64,000 nucleotides of DNA from Litoreibacter meonggei (GTDB lineage Bacteria > Pseudomonadota > Alphaproteobacteria > Rhodobacterales > Rhodobacteraceae). Below the pieces are notes generated by a model. That model was not told the origin of the DNA, searched no databases, and worked only from the letters and a program-made list of their open reading frames with translations. The translations under genes and the position numbers were made by a program. Numbering within the stretch: the stretch's first letter is position 1; the number at the start of each line of letters is the position of its first letter. This document shows, piece by piece, positions 40,277-49,972 of the stretch. Location: NCBI RefSeq assembly GCF_003663885.1, contig NZ_RCCE01000003.1, positions 545,501 through 609,500 of the forward strand. Reading direction: 5' to 3'.

Positions 40277-40996
40277 ATGAAATTGCAATCCGCGCTAAGG
40301 CTGATCTATCCGCCACAATGCCTCACCTGTGGCGCAGCGGTAGAGGACGATCTGTCGCTTTGCGGCGAATGCTGGCGCGAAACGCATTTCATTCATGGCC
40401 TCGCATGCAAAAGCTGCGGGGTGCCCTTGCCGGGGAAAGATCGGGGCACCGACATGCAATGCGACGACTGTATGACTATTGAACGGCCATGGGATCGTGG
40501 GGCGGCGGCCATGATGTATCGCGGCAAGGGCCGCGACATGGTTTTGCGTTTGAAACACGGGGACCGCACCAATCTGGCGCGGCCCGCCGCGCATTGGATG
40601 GCGCGTGTCACGCCGCCGGTTGACCCCGATGCTGTCGTTGTTCCCGTTCCTCTACACTGGCTGCGCCAACTCAAGCGGCGCTACAATCAATCTGCGTTGA
40701 TTGCGAAAATTTTAGCTAGAAACCTGGGCCTAGCCTATCTGCCTGACTCTTTGCACCGCCAACATGCGACTGAAACATTGGACGGTAAATCGCGCGACGG
40801 TCGCTTTGCATCACTCGAAGGCTCCATCATTCCGCATCGCAAGCGGGGGTATCTTCTTAAGGACCGCCCTGTTTTGCTGATTGACGATGTCATGACGTCC
40901 GGCGCCACCTTGGCCGCCTGCACCGAGGCCTGTGTTTCAGCAGGCGCACGGCAAGTTGACGTGCTGGTGCTAGCGCGCGTAGCGAAAGATGACTAG
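40277..40996 (+). CDS. comF: ComF family protein
   Basis: A 239-residue protein with an N-terminal double zinc ribbon (CLTCGAAVEDDLSLCGECW; CKSCGVPLPG...CDDC) and a C-terminal phosphoribosyltransferase fold (VLLIDDVMTSGATLAACTEA). ComF helps internalise transforming DNA in competent bacteria, but it is widespread in species not known to be competent. Ribosome site AGAGGAA. Grx3 follows 37 bases later. Confidence 0.9.
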   Translation: MKLQSALRLIYPPQCLTCGAAVEDDLSLCGECWRETHFIHGLACKSCGVPLPGKDRGTDMQCDDCMTIERPWDRGAAAMMYRGKGRDMVLRLKHGDRTNLARPAAHWMARVTPPVDPDAVVVPVPLHWLRQLKRRYNQSALIAKILARNLGLAYLPDSLHRQHATETLDGKSRDGRFASLEGSIIPHRKRGYLLKDRPVLLIDDVMTSGATLAACTEACVSAGARQVDVLVLARVAKDD

Positions 40997-41033
40997 ATAA
41001 CGGTCCAACATCGCATCACCAAGGACCAGTTTC

Positions 41034-41288
41034 ATGGCACAAATCGAAATCTATACGTCTTCTCTTTGTGGGTACTGCCACGCCGCGAAACGTTTGCTGA
41101 CACAAAAAGGTGCTTCGTTCGAAGAGACCGATGTTGGTCGCGATGCCGCTAAGAAGGCCGCGATGATCCAGCGCGCCAATGGCGGCCGGACCGTGCCACA
41201 GATTTTCATCGACGATATTCACATTGGCGGATACGACGATCTCAATGCACTTGAGCGTGCCGGAAAGCTCGATGCGTTGTTAGTATGA
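41034..41288 (+). CDS. grxC: Glutaredoxin 3
   Basis: An 84-residue dithiol glutaredoxin: active site Cys12-Gly-Tyr-Cys15, TVPQIFIDD with cis-proline, and GGYDDLNALE for glutathione binding. Reduces disulfides and glutathione mixed disulfides. Ribosome site AAGGACC. It overlaps the nitrilase-family gene by four bases. Confidence 0.94.
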   Translation: MAQIEIYTSSLCGYCHAAKRLLTQKGASFEETDVGRDAAKKAAMIQRANGGRTVPQIFIDDIHIGGYDDLNALERAGKLDALLV

Positions 41289-42112
41289 AGATTGCCCTCC
41301 TCCAGCTCAATGCGAGTGACGACCCCGTTGCCAACCTTCCGGTGACACTTGCGTTGATCGACGACGCGGTACGTGACGGGGCAGAGTTTATGCTGACGCC
41401 GGAGGTGACCAACTGCGTGTCGACCAGCCGCAGTCATCAGATGAAAGTCTTATCCCACCAAGACAACGACCCCAGTTTGGCTGCGATACGTGACGCGGCG
41501 GCCAAGCGTGGAATTTGGCTGTTGATCGGCTCACTGGGTTTGAAGACTGACGATCCTGACGGGCGTTTCGCCAACCGCTGCTTTCTGATCAACCCACAGG
41601 GTGGCATCGAAGCGTGGTACGACAAAATTCATATGTTCGACGTGAAGATTTCGGAAAGCGAAAGCTACCAAGAAAGCGCAGGTTACCGCCCCGGTGATCG
41701 TGCTGTGGTTGCGGATGCTGGGTTTGCCAAGATCGGCATGTCTATTTGCTATGATATGCGGTTCCCGAAGCTTTACCGCGATCTGGCTAAAGCGGGCGCT
41801 CAGATCATCACGGTGCCAGCTGCGTTCTCGCCAATTACCGGCGCTGCGCACTGGGAAAGCCTGTTGCGCGCGCGCGCCATCGAAACGGGGTGTTTTGTGA
41901 TTGCCCCTGCGCAAACGGGAAAACATCTGGCGACCAAAGGCAAATCACGCTCAACCCACGGGCATTCGATTGTTATCAGCCCTTGGGGCGAAGTTATTCT
42001 GGACGCAGGGACCGATCACGGTATGGTTTGCGCGGAGATTGATCTGGGTGACGTTGCGAGGGCGCGACAGCGTGTCCCTTCCTTAACACACGACCGTCCC
42101 TATACGCTTTGA
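41285..42112 (+). CDS. Carbon-nitrogen hydrolase (nitrilase family)
   Basis: A 275-residue amidase-type protein with the Glu40-Lys114-Cys155 triad (LTPEVTN, YDKIHMFDV, ICYDMRFP). It most resembles the Nit1/Nit2 branch; overlap with grxC suggests a role near glutathione, such as hydrolysis of deaminated glutathione, but this is inference. Followed 3 bases later by a MarR gene. Confidence 0.87.
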   Translation: MKIALLQLNASDDPVANLPVTLALIDDAVRDGAEFMLTPEVTNCVSTSRSHQMKVLSHQDNDPSLAAIRDAAAKRGIWLLIGSLGLKTDDPDGRFANRCFLINPQGGIEAWYDKIHMFDVKISESESYQESAGYRPGDRAVVADAGFAKIGMSICYDMRFPKLYRDLAKAGAQIITVPAAFSPITGAAHWESLLRARAIETGCFVIAPAQTGKHLATKGKSRSTHGHSIVISPWGEVILDAGTDHGMVCAEIDLGDVARARQRVPSLTHDRPYTL

Positions 42113-42115
42113 CCC

Positions 42116-42556
42116 ATGGCAGAGACCCAAGACTCTATCGCTATTTCGCTTTTTAGTGAGCTGTTCATGGTTGATCAGCTTGCGCGAAACAAGTTGGGAA
42201 AGGCGTTGCCTAAAGGAATGGAGTTATCCCATTTCACCTTGCTCAATCACCTGTACCTGCTGACAGAGCCGCGGACACCCGCGCAACTTGCAAAAAGCTT
42301 TGCGCTTACCCGTGGGGCTTTGACCAACACTCTGGCCAAACTGGAGTGGGCCGGACATATCCATGTGTCCCCGGATTGGGATGACGCGCGCCGTAAGCAG
42401 GTGGTAATCAGCCCGGCGGGGCGTCGAGCCCGCGATGCCGCATTGAATTCGATCGCGCCGATGATCGTTAAAATTATTAACGGCGTTGGCTCCGAAAGGG
42501 TTCGCGACGCTGTGCCCGTTTTGCGTGATTTGCGCCGCAGTCTTGCCGAAGATTAA
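42116..42556 (+). CDS. MarR family transcriptional regulator
   Basis: A 146-residue winged-helix regulator: [29 protein letters not shown] is the DNA-recognition region, [19 protein letters not shown] the wing. Last gene of the comF-grxC-nitrilase unit; its target may be its own operon. Its end overlaps the convergent ubiG end by four bases. Confidence 0.88.
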   Translation: MAETQDSIAISLFSELFMVDQLARNKLGKALPKGMELSHFTLLNHLYLLTEPRTPAQLAKSFALTRGALTNTLAKLEWAGHIHVSPDWDDARRKQVVISPAGRRARDAALNSIAPMIVKIINGVGSERVRDAVPVLRDLRRSLAED

Positions 42557-43293
42557 TCGGACTTGATACTTGCTGTGACGTAATTCACCGACAAGTCGCG
42601 GTCTGACAAAGACCAACTCCAAGAGATCGGATTGAACACGAACCCTTTACGATCCACAGGGTTCAGCCCGGCATTGGAAATCAATTCGAATAATTCTTCA
42701 GGCGTGATGAATTTGTTCCACTCGTGGGTCCCCTTCGGCAACCAACGCATGATGTGCTCCGCCCCGATGATTGCCATCATGAAGCTTTTCGGGTTCCGGT
42801 TGATTGTCGAACACACCATCAAGCCACCCGGTTTCAGCAATTTCCGACATGCAGTCAGGTAAGCGAGTGGATCAGCAACATGTTCAACGACCTCCATGTT
42901 GAGCACGACATCAAATTGCTCCCCTGCCTCGGCCATCGCCTCGGCAGTGGTGTGTCGGTAATCGATATTCAGCCCAGACTGCGTTGCGTGAACTTGCGCG
43001 ACCGGGATATTTCCCGCGGCAGCATCTGCACCCACCACGTCAGCCCCAAGCCGCGCCATGGGTTCCGAAAGCAAGCCACCGCCGCACCCAATATCAAGGA
43101 TTCGCAGGTCCTTAAACGGTGCTTCGGCGTCCAGATCTCGGTCGAACTCTGCCGCAATCTGGCTTGTGATATAGTCCAAACGGCACGGGTTGAGCATGTG
43201 CAGCGGCTTGAACTTTCCGTTCAAGTCCCACCACTCCGCGGCCATGGCCTCGAACTTAGCGATTTCTGAGGGGTCGACGGTGGAGGTGTTCAT
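42553..43293 (-). CDS. ubiG: Ubiquinone biosynthesis O-methyltransferase UbiG
   Basis: Performs both O-methylations of ubiquinone synthesis. The 246-residue protein has [20 protein letters not shown], the SAM loop [20 protein letters not shown] and [23 protein letters not shown] 43293 gives the family length; ATGs nine and four codons upstream are possible but no ribosome site decides. Divergent from the pip gene. Confidence 0.94.
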   Translation of the reverse strand: MNTSTVDPSEIAKFEAMAAEWWDLNGKFKPLHMLNPCRLDYITSQIAAEFDRDLDAEAPFKDLRILDIGCGGGLLSEPMARLGADVVGADAAAGNIPVAQVHATQSGLNIDYRHTTAEAMAEAGEQFDVVLNMEVVEHVADPLAYLTACRKLLKPGGLMVCSTINRNPKSFMMAIIGAEHIMRWLPKGTHEWNKFITPEELFELISNAGLNPVDRKGFVFNPISWSWSLSDRDLSVNYVTASIKSD

Positions 43294-43364
43294 GTGCAAA
43301 CTCATCGATATGTTGATCATTTTCGGGCATGGTGCCCAGTGCTCAGCAGACTATATAGGGCCGT

Positions 43365-44342
43365 ATGGACAGATCGTCAGGACAAAACCGCGCGGTAGCG
43401 CATCTCTACCCACCGATTGACCCCTTTGACCAACAGATGTTGGACGTGGGCGACGGCCATCGGATCTATGTAGAGCAGTGCGGCAATCCGGACGGCATTC
43501 CGGTTGTGGTTTTGCATGGCGGCCCGGGTGGCGGATGCTCCCCCGCGATGCGACGCTATTTCGACCCGGCCGTGTACCGCATCGTGCTATTTGACCAACG
43601 CGGCTGCGGACGATCCCGTCCACATGCCAGCGTCGAAAACAATACCACCTGGCATCTGATCCGTGACATCGAACTGATACGGAAGCGGTTCAATATCGAG
43701 CAATGGATTGTCTTCGGCGGCAGCTGGGGTGCAACGCTTTCGTTGCTCTACGCGCAAAGCCACCCTTGTCGCGCAACACAGCTGGTGCTTCGCGGTGTTT
43801 TCCTGATGACGCAAGCAGAATTAGACTGGTTTTACGGCGGGGGCGCAGGGCTGTTCTTTCCAGAGCAGTGGTCGAAATTCGCGGACCTCATCCCTAAAGA
43901 AGAGCAAGGCGACATGATTGCCGCCTATGAACGCCGCCTATTCTCTGGCGATATGAGATTGGAAACCCGCTATGCACGGGCGTGGGCGGGCTGGGAGAAT
44001 GCCTTGGCGGCGTTGACGGTAACGCATTCTGTTGGCAATGCCCCGGCGGAATACGCCCGCGCCTTTGCCCGTCTGGAAAACCACTATTTCGCCAATCGGG
44101 GCTTTCTGGAAAGTGACGGCCAAATCCTCGCCAAACGCAGCCAGATAGAACATATCCCCGCTGTGATTGTGCAGGGACGATACGACATGATCTGCCCACC
44201 AATCTCAGCTTACCGCCTTGCTGACGGCTGGGAGAAGGCCGATTTGAGGATGGTCAAGGCATCCGGGCATGCCCTGTCCGAACCTGCCATTACTGCCGAA
44301 CTTGTTGGCGTGATGGACAACTTACGCGCCGCGTATGCGTAA
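43365..44342 (+). CDS. pip: Proline iminopeptidase
   Basis: A 325-residue alpha/beta hydrolase removing N-terminal proline from peptides (family S33). It has the oxyanion-hole HGGPGGGCSP, nucleophile Ser in GGSWGATLSL, Asp in VQGRYDMICP and His in ASGHALSEP. It lies just upstream of a peptide-type ABC importer; a joint role in peptide use is plausible but they are 113 bases apart and may be transcribed separately. Confidence 0.93.
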   Translation: MDRSSGQNRAVAHLYPPIDPFDQQMLDVGDGHRIYVEQCGNPDGIPVVVLHGGPGGGCSPAMRRYFDPAVYRIVLFDQRGCGRSRPHASVENNTTWHLIRDIELIRKRFNIEQWIVFGGSWGATLSLLYAQSHPCRATQLVLRGVFLMTQAELDWFYGGGAGLFFPEQWSKFADLIPKEEQGDMIAAYERRLFSGDMRLETRYARAWAGWENALAALTVTHSVGNAPAEYARAFARLENHYFANRGFLESDGQILAKRSQIEHIPAVIVQGRYDMICPPISAYRLADGWEKADLRMVKASGHALSEPAITAELVGVMDNLRAAYA

Positions 44343-44455
44343 TTGAGACTCCGAAAGTCCAGAAACCAGGCAAAATAGGTTCTACGGGTTTACAGATCGA
44401 CTTGAGTCGCTAGTCTCTGAAAATCCGGGGAAATGTTGGGATGTAAAAAGCGCCT

Positions 44456-45454
44456 GTGGCTGGACTATCAAAGATCATCCTTCAAAGACTGTTGCTTGGG
44501 ATCGCAACCCTCTTCGCTGTTTCCATTATCATCTTTGTCGCAGTGAACGCGCTGCCCGGCGATTTCGCGCAGTCCATTTTGGGGCAAGGCGCCACACCTG
44601 AAGCTGTCGCAGCGATCCGGGAACAGCTTGGCCTAAACGAAGGCCCCGTTACCCGCTATTTCAAATGGCTATCCGGCGCTGTTCAAGGCGACCTTGGTAT
44701 TCCAATGTCACAAGCCCTATTTCAGTCGTTTGCCGGATCTAGCACCGGTGGTGATGTCACCACGGTATTTGAACAAATCGTGCCACGCCTGAAGAATACC
44801 ATGTTTCTTGCCGGCGTAAGCGCTGCGATCTCGGTGCCGCTGGCTGTCACACTGGGAATTCTGACGGCGCTCTATCGCAACACTGCTTTTGACAAGGCGA
44901 TGAATGTTACAACCCTGTCGGCGATCTCCAGCCCTGAGTTCTTCCTCGCTTATGTCCTGATCTTGTTCCTCGCCGTTTTGAACCCTGTGTTCCCGTCATT
45001 GTCCAATATTTTCCCCGGCATGGAATTCAGTGACCGCCTGAACAAAACAATGCTTCCAGCACTCACGCTGACTCTGGCCGTAACCGCGCAAATGATGCGC
45101 ATGACACGCGCCGCAATTATCAACCTGTTGGCCTCGCCTTATATCGAGATGGCGCGCCTTAAGGGGCTTTCGCCAATGCGGGTGATCGTGAAGCATGCAC
45201 TGCCAAATGCCTTGGCGCCGATCATCACCGTTATTGCGTTGAACCTTGCCTATCTAGTGACCGGCGTGGTCGTGGTCGAGGTGGTGTTCGTCTACCCGGG
45301 TATCGGCCAGCTATTTGTGGACAGCGTTAAAATTCGCGACATTCCTGTGGTACAGGCCTGCTGCCTGATCTTCGCGGCAGTCTATATCCTGCTGAACCTG
45401 ACGGCGGATATCTTGTCCATCGTCTCCAATCCACGCCTGAGGCATCCAAAATGA
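44456..45454 (+). CDS. ABC transporter permease, DppB/OppB type
   Basis: A 332-residue inner-membrane permease with six helices and the loop motif MARLKGLSPMRVIVKHALPNAL (EAAxxxG-type) that contacts the ATPase. N-terminal IILQRLLLGIATLFAVSIIIF is the usual first helix. Starts at GTG 44456 without a clear ribosome site. First gene of a four-gene importer with overlapping junctions. Confidence 0.9.
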   Translation: MAGLSKIILQRLLLGIATLFAVSIIIFVAVNALPGDFAQSILGQGATPEAVAAIREQLGLNEGPVTRYFKWLSGAVQGDLGIPMSQALFQSFAGSSTGGDVTTVFEQIVPRLKNTMFLAGVSAAISVPLAVTLGILTALYRNTAFDKAMNVTTLSAISSPEFFLAYVLILFLAVLNPVFPSLSNIFPGMEFSDRLNKTMLPALTLTLAVTAQMMRMTRAAIINLLASPYIEMARLKGLSPMRVIVKHALPNALAPIITVIALNLAYLVTGVVVVEVVFVYPGIGQLFVDSVKIRDIPVVQACCLIFAAVYILLNLTADILSIVSNPRLRHPK

Positions 45455-46650
45455 ACGCGCTAATTTGGATCATCGGCGGGCTTATTGTCATGCTGGCAGT
45501 TGCATGGGCCTTTCGGTTTGCTGCGCAGAAGGCCACCAACGACAAGCCCTACTTCCGCGACATGCCGCTTGGCGTCGCCTTTGGCTATGTGTTCGCGGCC
45601 GCGGCGCTGTTGTTCAGCCTTTGGTATTTTTTCCAACCTCAGGCCGTTGATGGCGTCCCACAGCCAGGTGTGATCTTCTTTCGGTGGGCTGTGATAGGGC
45701 TTTTGGGCTTTGCAGCTGCTTCTTGGGTGTTTCGCACGGTATTTCGCAATGTCGGCACTGAGAACAGTAAAAAGCTGTTTCGGTCCATGCCGCTGACTGC
45801 TGCATTTGGCATTATGATCATCTTCATCTATGCGATCGTGTCTATCTTTGCGGGCCTCATCGCCCCCTATGGGCAGGAAGAAATTCTGGGCGCCGCCAAT
45901 GTTGTCGCCGGGGGTGATCCGGCTTTGGGCGGCAATCCCGAATATCCGCTTGGCACCGATCAGATCGGCCGAGACATTATGAGCCGCCTGATCTATGGCG
46001 CGCAGAACACCGTTGGTATTGCCTTCGTCACGACTTGCCTCGCGTTTTTCTTGGGCGGCTCCCTTGGCTTTCTCGCCGCAGTTTTGGGCGGATGGTTAGA
46101 TCAACTTCTGTCACGGGTTGTAGATGCTCTTATGGCGATCCCCTCCCTGATCTTTTCGCTGTTGCTTATGACAATCGCTACCGCTTGGGCCGGCAGCGAG
46201 GCGTGGCTGGTCACCATCTATATGATCTTCATTATTGCAGTCATCGACAGCACCCGCGTCTTCCGTTTGTCACGCGCGGTCGGGCAAAGCATCGTCGTTA
46301 TGGACTATATTGAAGCCGCAAAACTGCGCGGTGAGGGTATGGGCTACCTGATCTTCCGCGAAATCCTGCCCAACGCGCTTGCGCCATTGCTGGCTGAATT
46401 TGGTCTGCGGTTCTGCTTTGTATTCCTCACGATTGCGTCACTCAGCTTCCTTGGTGTCGGCATCCAGCCACCCAAAGCCGACTGGGGCACCATGGTGCGT
46501 GATCTGTCGCAGTTCATCAACTTCGCGGCCTTCGCGCCAAATGTTGCTGTCACCCCATTGTTGGCCGCTGGCGCCATCGCCCTGCTGACCGTCGCCGTGA
46601 ACTTCGTGGTCGACTGGATGCTGCACAAATCTTCGGGGCTGAAAGAATGA
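45451..46650 (+). CDS. ABC transporter permease, DppC/OppC type, with duplicated N-terminal extension
   Basis: The last ~280 residues are a normal DppC-like permease (GTDQIGRDIMSRLIYGAQNT, EAAKLRGEGMGYLIFREILPN). At 399 residues it is about 100 longer than usual. The extra N-terminus has two similar two-helix units: a W-x-F-R helix end (19-22; 92-95) followed by FRxMPLxxAFG (35-45; 110-120), suggesting an internal duplication. Function of the extension unknown. Overlaps both neighbours by four bases. Confidence 0.88.
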   Translation: MNALIWIIGGLIVMLAVAWAFRFAAQKATNDKPYFRDMPLGVAFGYVFAAAALLFSLWYFFQPQAVDGVPQPGVIFFRWAVIGLLGFAAASWVFRTVFRNVGTENSKKLFRSMPLTAAFGIMIIFIYAIVSIFAGLIAPYGQEEILGAANVVAGGDPALGGNPEYPLGTDQIGRDIMSRLIYGAQNTVGIAFVTTCLAFFLGGSLGFLAAVLGGWLDQLLSRVVDALMAIPSLIFSLLLMTIATAWAGSEAWLVTIYMIFIIAVIDSTRVFRLSRAVGQSIVVMDYIEAAKLRGEGMGYLIFREILPNALAPLLAEFGLRFCFVFLTIASLSFLGVGIQPPKADWGTMVRDLSQFINFAAFAPNVAVTPLLAAGAIALLTVAVNFVVDWMLHKSSGLKE

Positions 46651-48293
46651 GCGACCTGCTGCTAAAAATTCGTGGCCTGAAGATTGAAGGCCGGTCCGAC
46701 GAGACTTGGAACCCAATTATCAACGGCATTGATGTTGATCTTAAGAAGGGCGAAGTGCTGGGCATGATCGGCGAGTCTGGTGCCGGTAAGTCCACGGTCG
46801 GCCTTGCCGCAATGGGCTACACCCGCGATGGCGTGCGGATCAGTGAAGGCTCTGTAGAGTTTGACGGTGTTGATCTGGTAAAGGCATCCGCTGCGGTAAA
46901 ACGTGCCCTGCTTGGAAAGCGGATCGCCTATGTTGCGCAATCTGCTGCCGCCAGCTTCAACCCCGCGCATAAACTTATCGACCAGCACACCGAAGGCCCG
47001 GTTCAGCATGGCGTCTCCAGCCGCGGCGAAAGCGAGTTGGACGGTATCGAGCTTTACCGCCGCCTGCGCCTGCCAAACCCCGAAGAAATCGGTTTCCGCT
47101 ATCCGCATCAGGTGTCTGGCGGTCAACTTCAGCGGGCTATGACAGCAATGGCGATGGCCTGTCGCCCCGACCTGATCATTTTTGACGAACCAACGACCGC
47201 GCTGGATGTGACGACCCAAATCGAGGTTCTCGCCTCGATCCGCGACATCGTCGAGCAGTTCGACACAGCCGCGATTTATATCACACATGATTTGGCCGTG
47301 GTCGCGCAGATGGCCGATAAGATCAAAGTTCTGCTGAAAGGTGATGAAGTCGAAGAAGCCGACACCCGCACGATGCTCTCTTCGCCTACAAAAGATTACA
47401 CCAAGTCGCTTTGGGCGGTCCGCAGCTTCGAGCGCCCCGCGAAACCTGCGATAAACGTCAATGCTACCCCGGTGGTGAGCATCAGGAATGTCACCGCTGC
47501 CTATGGAACAGTTGACGTTTTGCACGATGTCAGCTTCGACATTCATGCAGGCCGCACTGTGGCCGTTGTCGGCGAGTCCGGTTCTGGCAAATCAACCGCC
47601 GCGCGCTGCATTACCGGGCTACTTCCACCGCGTATCGGTCATATCGAGTTTGACGGCGAACCACTTCCAGTGAGCTACAAACAGCGAAACAAAGGCCAGT
47701 TGCGTCAAGCGCAGATGATTTACCAAATGGCCGACACCGCGCTGAACCCACGCAAAAGCATTGGCGAGACCATCGGGCGTCCAGTCGAGTTTTATATGGG
47801 CCTGAAGGGCCGCGAAAAGCGCAAGCGTGTCGAGGAATTGCTGGCCGAGATCGAGCTGGAACCGACAGAGTATTTCAACCGTCTTCCCTCAGAACTGTCC
47901 GGCGGACAAAAACAGCGCATCGGTATCGCCCGTGCATTGGCCGCTGAACCGAAATTCATTATCTGTGACGAAGTGACGTCTGCTTTGGATCAATTGGTGG
48001 CCGAAGGGATTTTGCGCCTGCTCGCCAAGCTTCAAGACGAGCTAGGGCTGAGCTATATGTTCATTACCCATGATCTGGCCACCGTTCGCTCCATCGCAGA
48101 TGAAGTCGTGGTGATGAAGGACGGTGAGGTCGTTGAACAAGGTCCGAAGAAGGAAATGTTCAAGCCGCCGCACCATGCCTACACTGACTTGCTGCTAAGC
48201 TCCGTACCTGAAATGGACCCGGACTGGCTGACAAATCTTCTGCAGGAACGCGGAGTTGATAACATCGGCGACGCTGCTGTTGATAAGATGTAA
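46647..48293 (+). CDS. ABC transporter ATPase with two nucleotide-binding domains
   Basis: A 548-residue DppD-DppF-like fusion. First domain: GESGAGKST, VSGGQLQRA, IIFDEPTTALD. Second: GESGSGKST, LSGGQKQRIG, IICDEVTSALD. Powers the importer formed with the two permeases. The two halves are joined by a linker near residues 255-275. Confidence 0.93.
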   Translation: MSDLLLKIRGLKIEGRSDETWNPIINGIDVDLKKGEVLGMIGESGAGKSTVGLAAMGYTRDGVRISEGSVEFDGVDLVKASAAVKRALLGKRIAYVAQSAAASFNPAHKLIDQHTEGPVQHGVSSRGESELDGIELYRRLRLPNPEEIGFRYPHQVSGGQLQRAMTAMAMACRPDLIIFDEPTTALDVTTQIEVLASIRDIVEQFDTAAIYITHDLAVVAQMADKIKVLLKGDEVEEADTRTMLSSPTKDYTKSLWAVRSFERPAKPAINVNATPVVSIRNVTAAYGTVDVLHDVSFDIHAGRTVAVVGESGSGKSTAARCITGLLPPRIGHIEFDGEPLPVSYKQRNKGQLRQAQMIYQMADTALNPRKSIGETIGRPVEFYMGLKGREKRKRVEELLAEIELEPTEYFNRLPSELSGGQKQRIGIARALAAEPKFIICDEVTSALDQLVAEGILRLLAKLQDELGLSYMFITHDLATVRSIADEVVVMKDGEVVEQGPKKEMFKPPHHAYTDLLLSSVPEMDPDWLTNLLQERGVDNIGDAAVDKM

Positions 48294-48324
48294 AACGAAT
48301 CGCCCTGTAGCGGGGCCGATATAA

Positions 48325-48341
48325 ATGCGGACGAACCGCAT
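48325..48341 (+). other. Intercistronic hairpin before the binding-protein gene
   Basis: ATGCGG (48325-48330), five-base loop, CCGCAT (48336-48341): a perfect 6-bp stem between the ATPase and binding-protein genes, with no uridine tract. Such hairpins can stabilise mRNA segments and raise the level of the binding protein; this role is inference. Confidence 0.35.
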
Positions 48342-48368
48342 CTGACTAAAACCAACTGGGAGACACTC

Positions 48369-49913
48369 ATGTCACAAATTTCAAGACGCAGCCTGCTCAA
48401 GACGGGCGTTGCTGCTGGCGTTCTGTCCGCCACGGGTCTGCCGCTTCGCGCGCAGGCCAAAAAGGGCGGTCGCCTTCGTATGGGGCTAAACGGGGCAAAC
48501 ACCTCGGACAGCTGGGATGCGCGGACCCATTCCGACGCATTCATGATCAACTGCGGCCACGGCTGCGTTTTCGACTGCTTGACCGAAGTTGGTCCGGACG
48601 GCCAGCTGCGCGGCGAGCTTGCCGAAAGCTGGGAAGCTAGCGCGGACGCTGTTAAATGGACGTTCAAACTGCGTCAGGGCGTTACCTTCCACAACGGTAA
48701 GGCATTCGGTGCGGATGACGTGCTGGCCTCGCTTGCGATGCACACCGAAGAAGGCGCTAAATCTGCGGCGAAACCGATTGTGTCGGCGATCAGCGAAATG
48801 AAAAAGATCAACGACCACGAAGTTGAATTGACGCTTGCCGCGGGCAATGCCGACTTCCCATTCCTGCTGTCTGACTACCATATCGTCATGTTCCCTGCGG
48901 GTCAGATTGACGAGGCTATCGCCAAAGGTATCGGCACGGGCATGTATGAGGTCGTCTCCTTCGACCCCGGCGTGCGTTTTGTCGGCAAGCGGGTTGCGAG
49001 CCACTACAAGGACGGCTCCGCAGGTTGGTTCGACGAGATCGAATACATCGCGATCAACGACACATCCGCACGGATGAACGCGCTGATGACGGGTCAAGTC
49101 GACGCCGTGAACCGCGTAGATTTCAAAACCGAGCCATTGATGCGCGCGAACCCGCGCGTCACGATTTTCGAAGTGACCGGCAACCAACACTACACGCTGC
49201 CAATGCTGTCTGACGTTGCACCTTTCGACAATCTGGATGTCCGTCTGGCGCTGAAATACGCCGTCGATCGTCAGGAATTGGTGGACAAAATCCTCCAAGG
49301 TCACGGCGCAGTGGCAAACGATCATCCGATCGGACCTGCAAACCAATACTATGCCGCCGATCTTCCTCAGATCGAGTTTGATCCGGACAAAGCCAAGTTC
49401 CACTTGGATAAATCCGGCGTCGGCGATCTGAGCGTTGATCTTCATATCGCAAATGCTGCGTTCAACGGCGCAGTGGATGCGGGGCAGTTGTATCAGTCGT
49501 CTGCCAAGAAAATCGGCATCAACATCAACGTCGTTCAAGAGCCTGATGACGGGTATTGGTCCAACGTCTGGCTCAAGAAGCCATGGTGTGCCAGCTACTA
49601 CTCTGGCCGCGCGACTGAAGACTGGATGTTCGCGACCGCCTATGAAGCTGGCGTTCCTTGGAACGAAAGCAACTGGGACGATCCTCGCTTCCAAGAGCTG
49701 CTCTATGCAGGTCGCAAAGAGCTGGATTCCGCGAAGCGCCGCGTGATCTACCATGAAATGCAGGAAATCCTGTCGACCCGTGGCTCAACCGTGATCCCGA
49801 TGTACGCGAACTACGTGGACGCGGCATCGTCCGGTCTGGCGCATGGAGAAAACATCGGGAACAACTTCCAGATGGACGGCTCCCGCATGGCAGAGCGCTG
49901 GTGGTTCGCGTAA
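48369..49913 (+). CDS. ABC transporter substrate-binding protein, peptide/opine type
   Basis: A 514-residue periplasmic binding protein (family 5). The signal has a twin-arginine motif (ISRRSLLKTGVAAGVLSATG), so it is probably exported folded by Tat. Mature features: LAESWEASADAVKWTFKLRQGVTFHNGK and the two-lobe family-5 body, ending GNNFQMDGSRMAERWWFA. Substrate likely peptides or similar amino compounds; not certain. Ribosome site TGGGAGA. Confidence 0.9.
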   Translation: MSQISRRSLLKTGVAAGVLSATGLPLRAQAKKGGRLRMGLNGANTSDSWDARTHSDAFMINCGHGCVFDCLTEVGPDGQLRGELAESWEASADAVKWTFKLRQGVTFHNGKAFGADDVLASLAMHTEEGAKSAAKPIVSAISEMKKINDHEVELTLAAGNADFPFLLSDYHIVMFPAGQIDEAIAKGIGTGMYEVVSFDPGVRFVGKRVASHYKDGSAGWFDEIEYIAINDTSARMNALMTGQVDAVNRVDFKTEPLMRANPRVTIFEVTGNQHYTLPMLSDVAPFDNLDVRLALKYAVDRQELVDKILQGHGAVANDHPIGPANQYYAADLPQIEFDPDKAKFHLDKSGVGDLSVDLHIANAAFNGAVDAGQLYQSSAKKIGININVVQEPDDGYWSNVWLKKPWCASYYSGRATEDWMFATAYEAGVPWNESNWDDPRFQELLYAGRKELDSAKRRVIYHEMQEILSTRGSTVIPMYANYVDAASSGLAHGENIGNNFQMDGSRMAERWWFA

Positions 49914-49934
49914 GCGACCTCGATAGAAGATAGA

Positions 49935-49967
49935 AAAACGCCCCGTCCATTTGGCGGGGCGTTTTTT
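49935..49967 (+). terminator. Rho-independent terminator of the ABC importer operon
   Basis: ACGCCCCG (49938-49945) and CGGGGCGT (49955-49962) form a perfect 8-bp stem with a nine-base loop and then a run of six T. It lies 22 bases after the binding-protein stop. Confidence 0.9.
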
Positions 49968-49972
49968 ATTGG

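Noticed and set aside
46662-47546. 294-residue open frame antisense to the ABC ATPase
   Set aside because: Shadow of the ATPase domain; no independent support.
48486-49754. 422-residue open frame antisense to the ABC binding protein
   Set aside because: Composition (Val/Arg/His-rich, many Cys) is typical of antisense shadows of high-GC codons.
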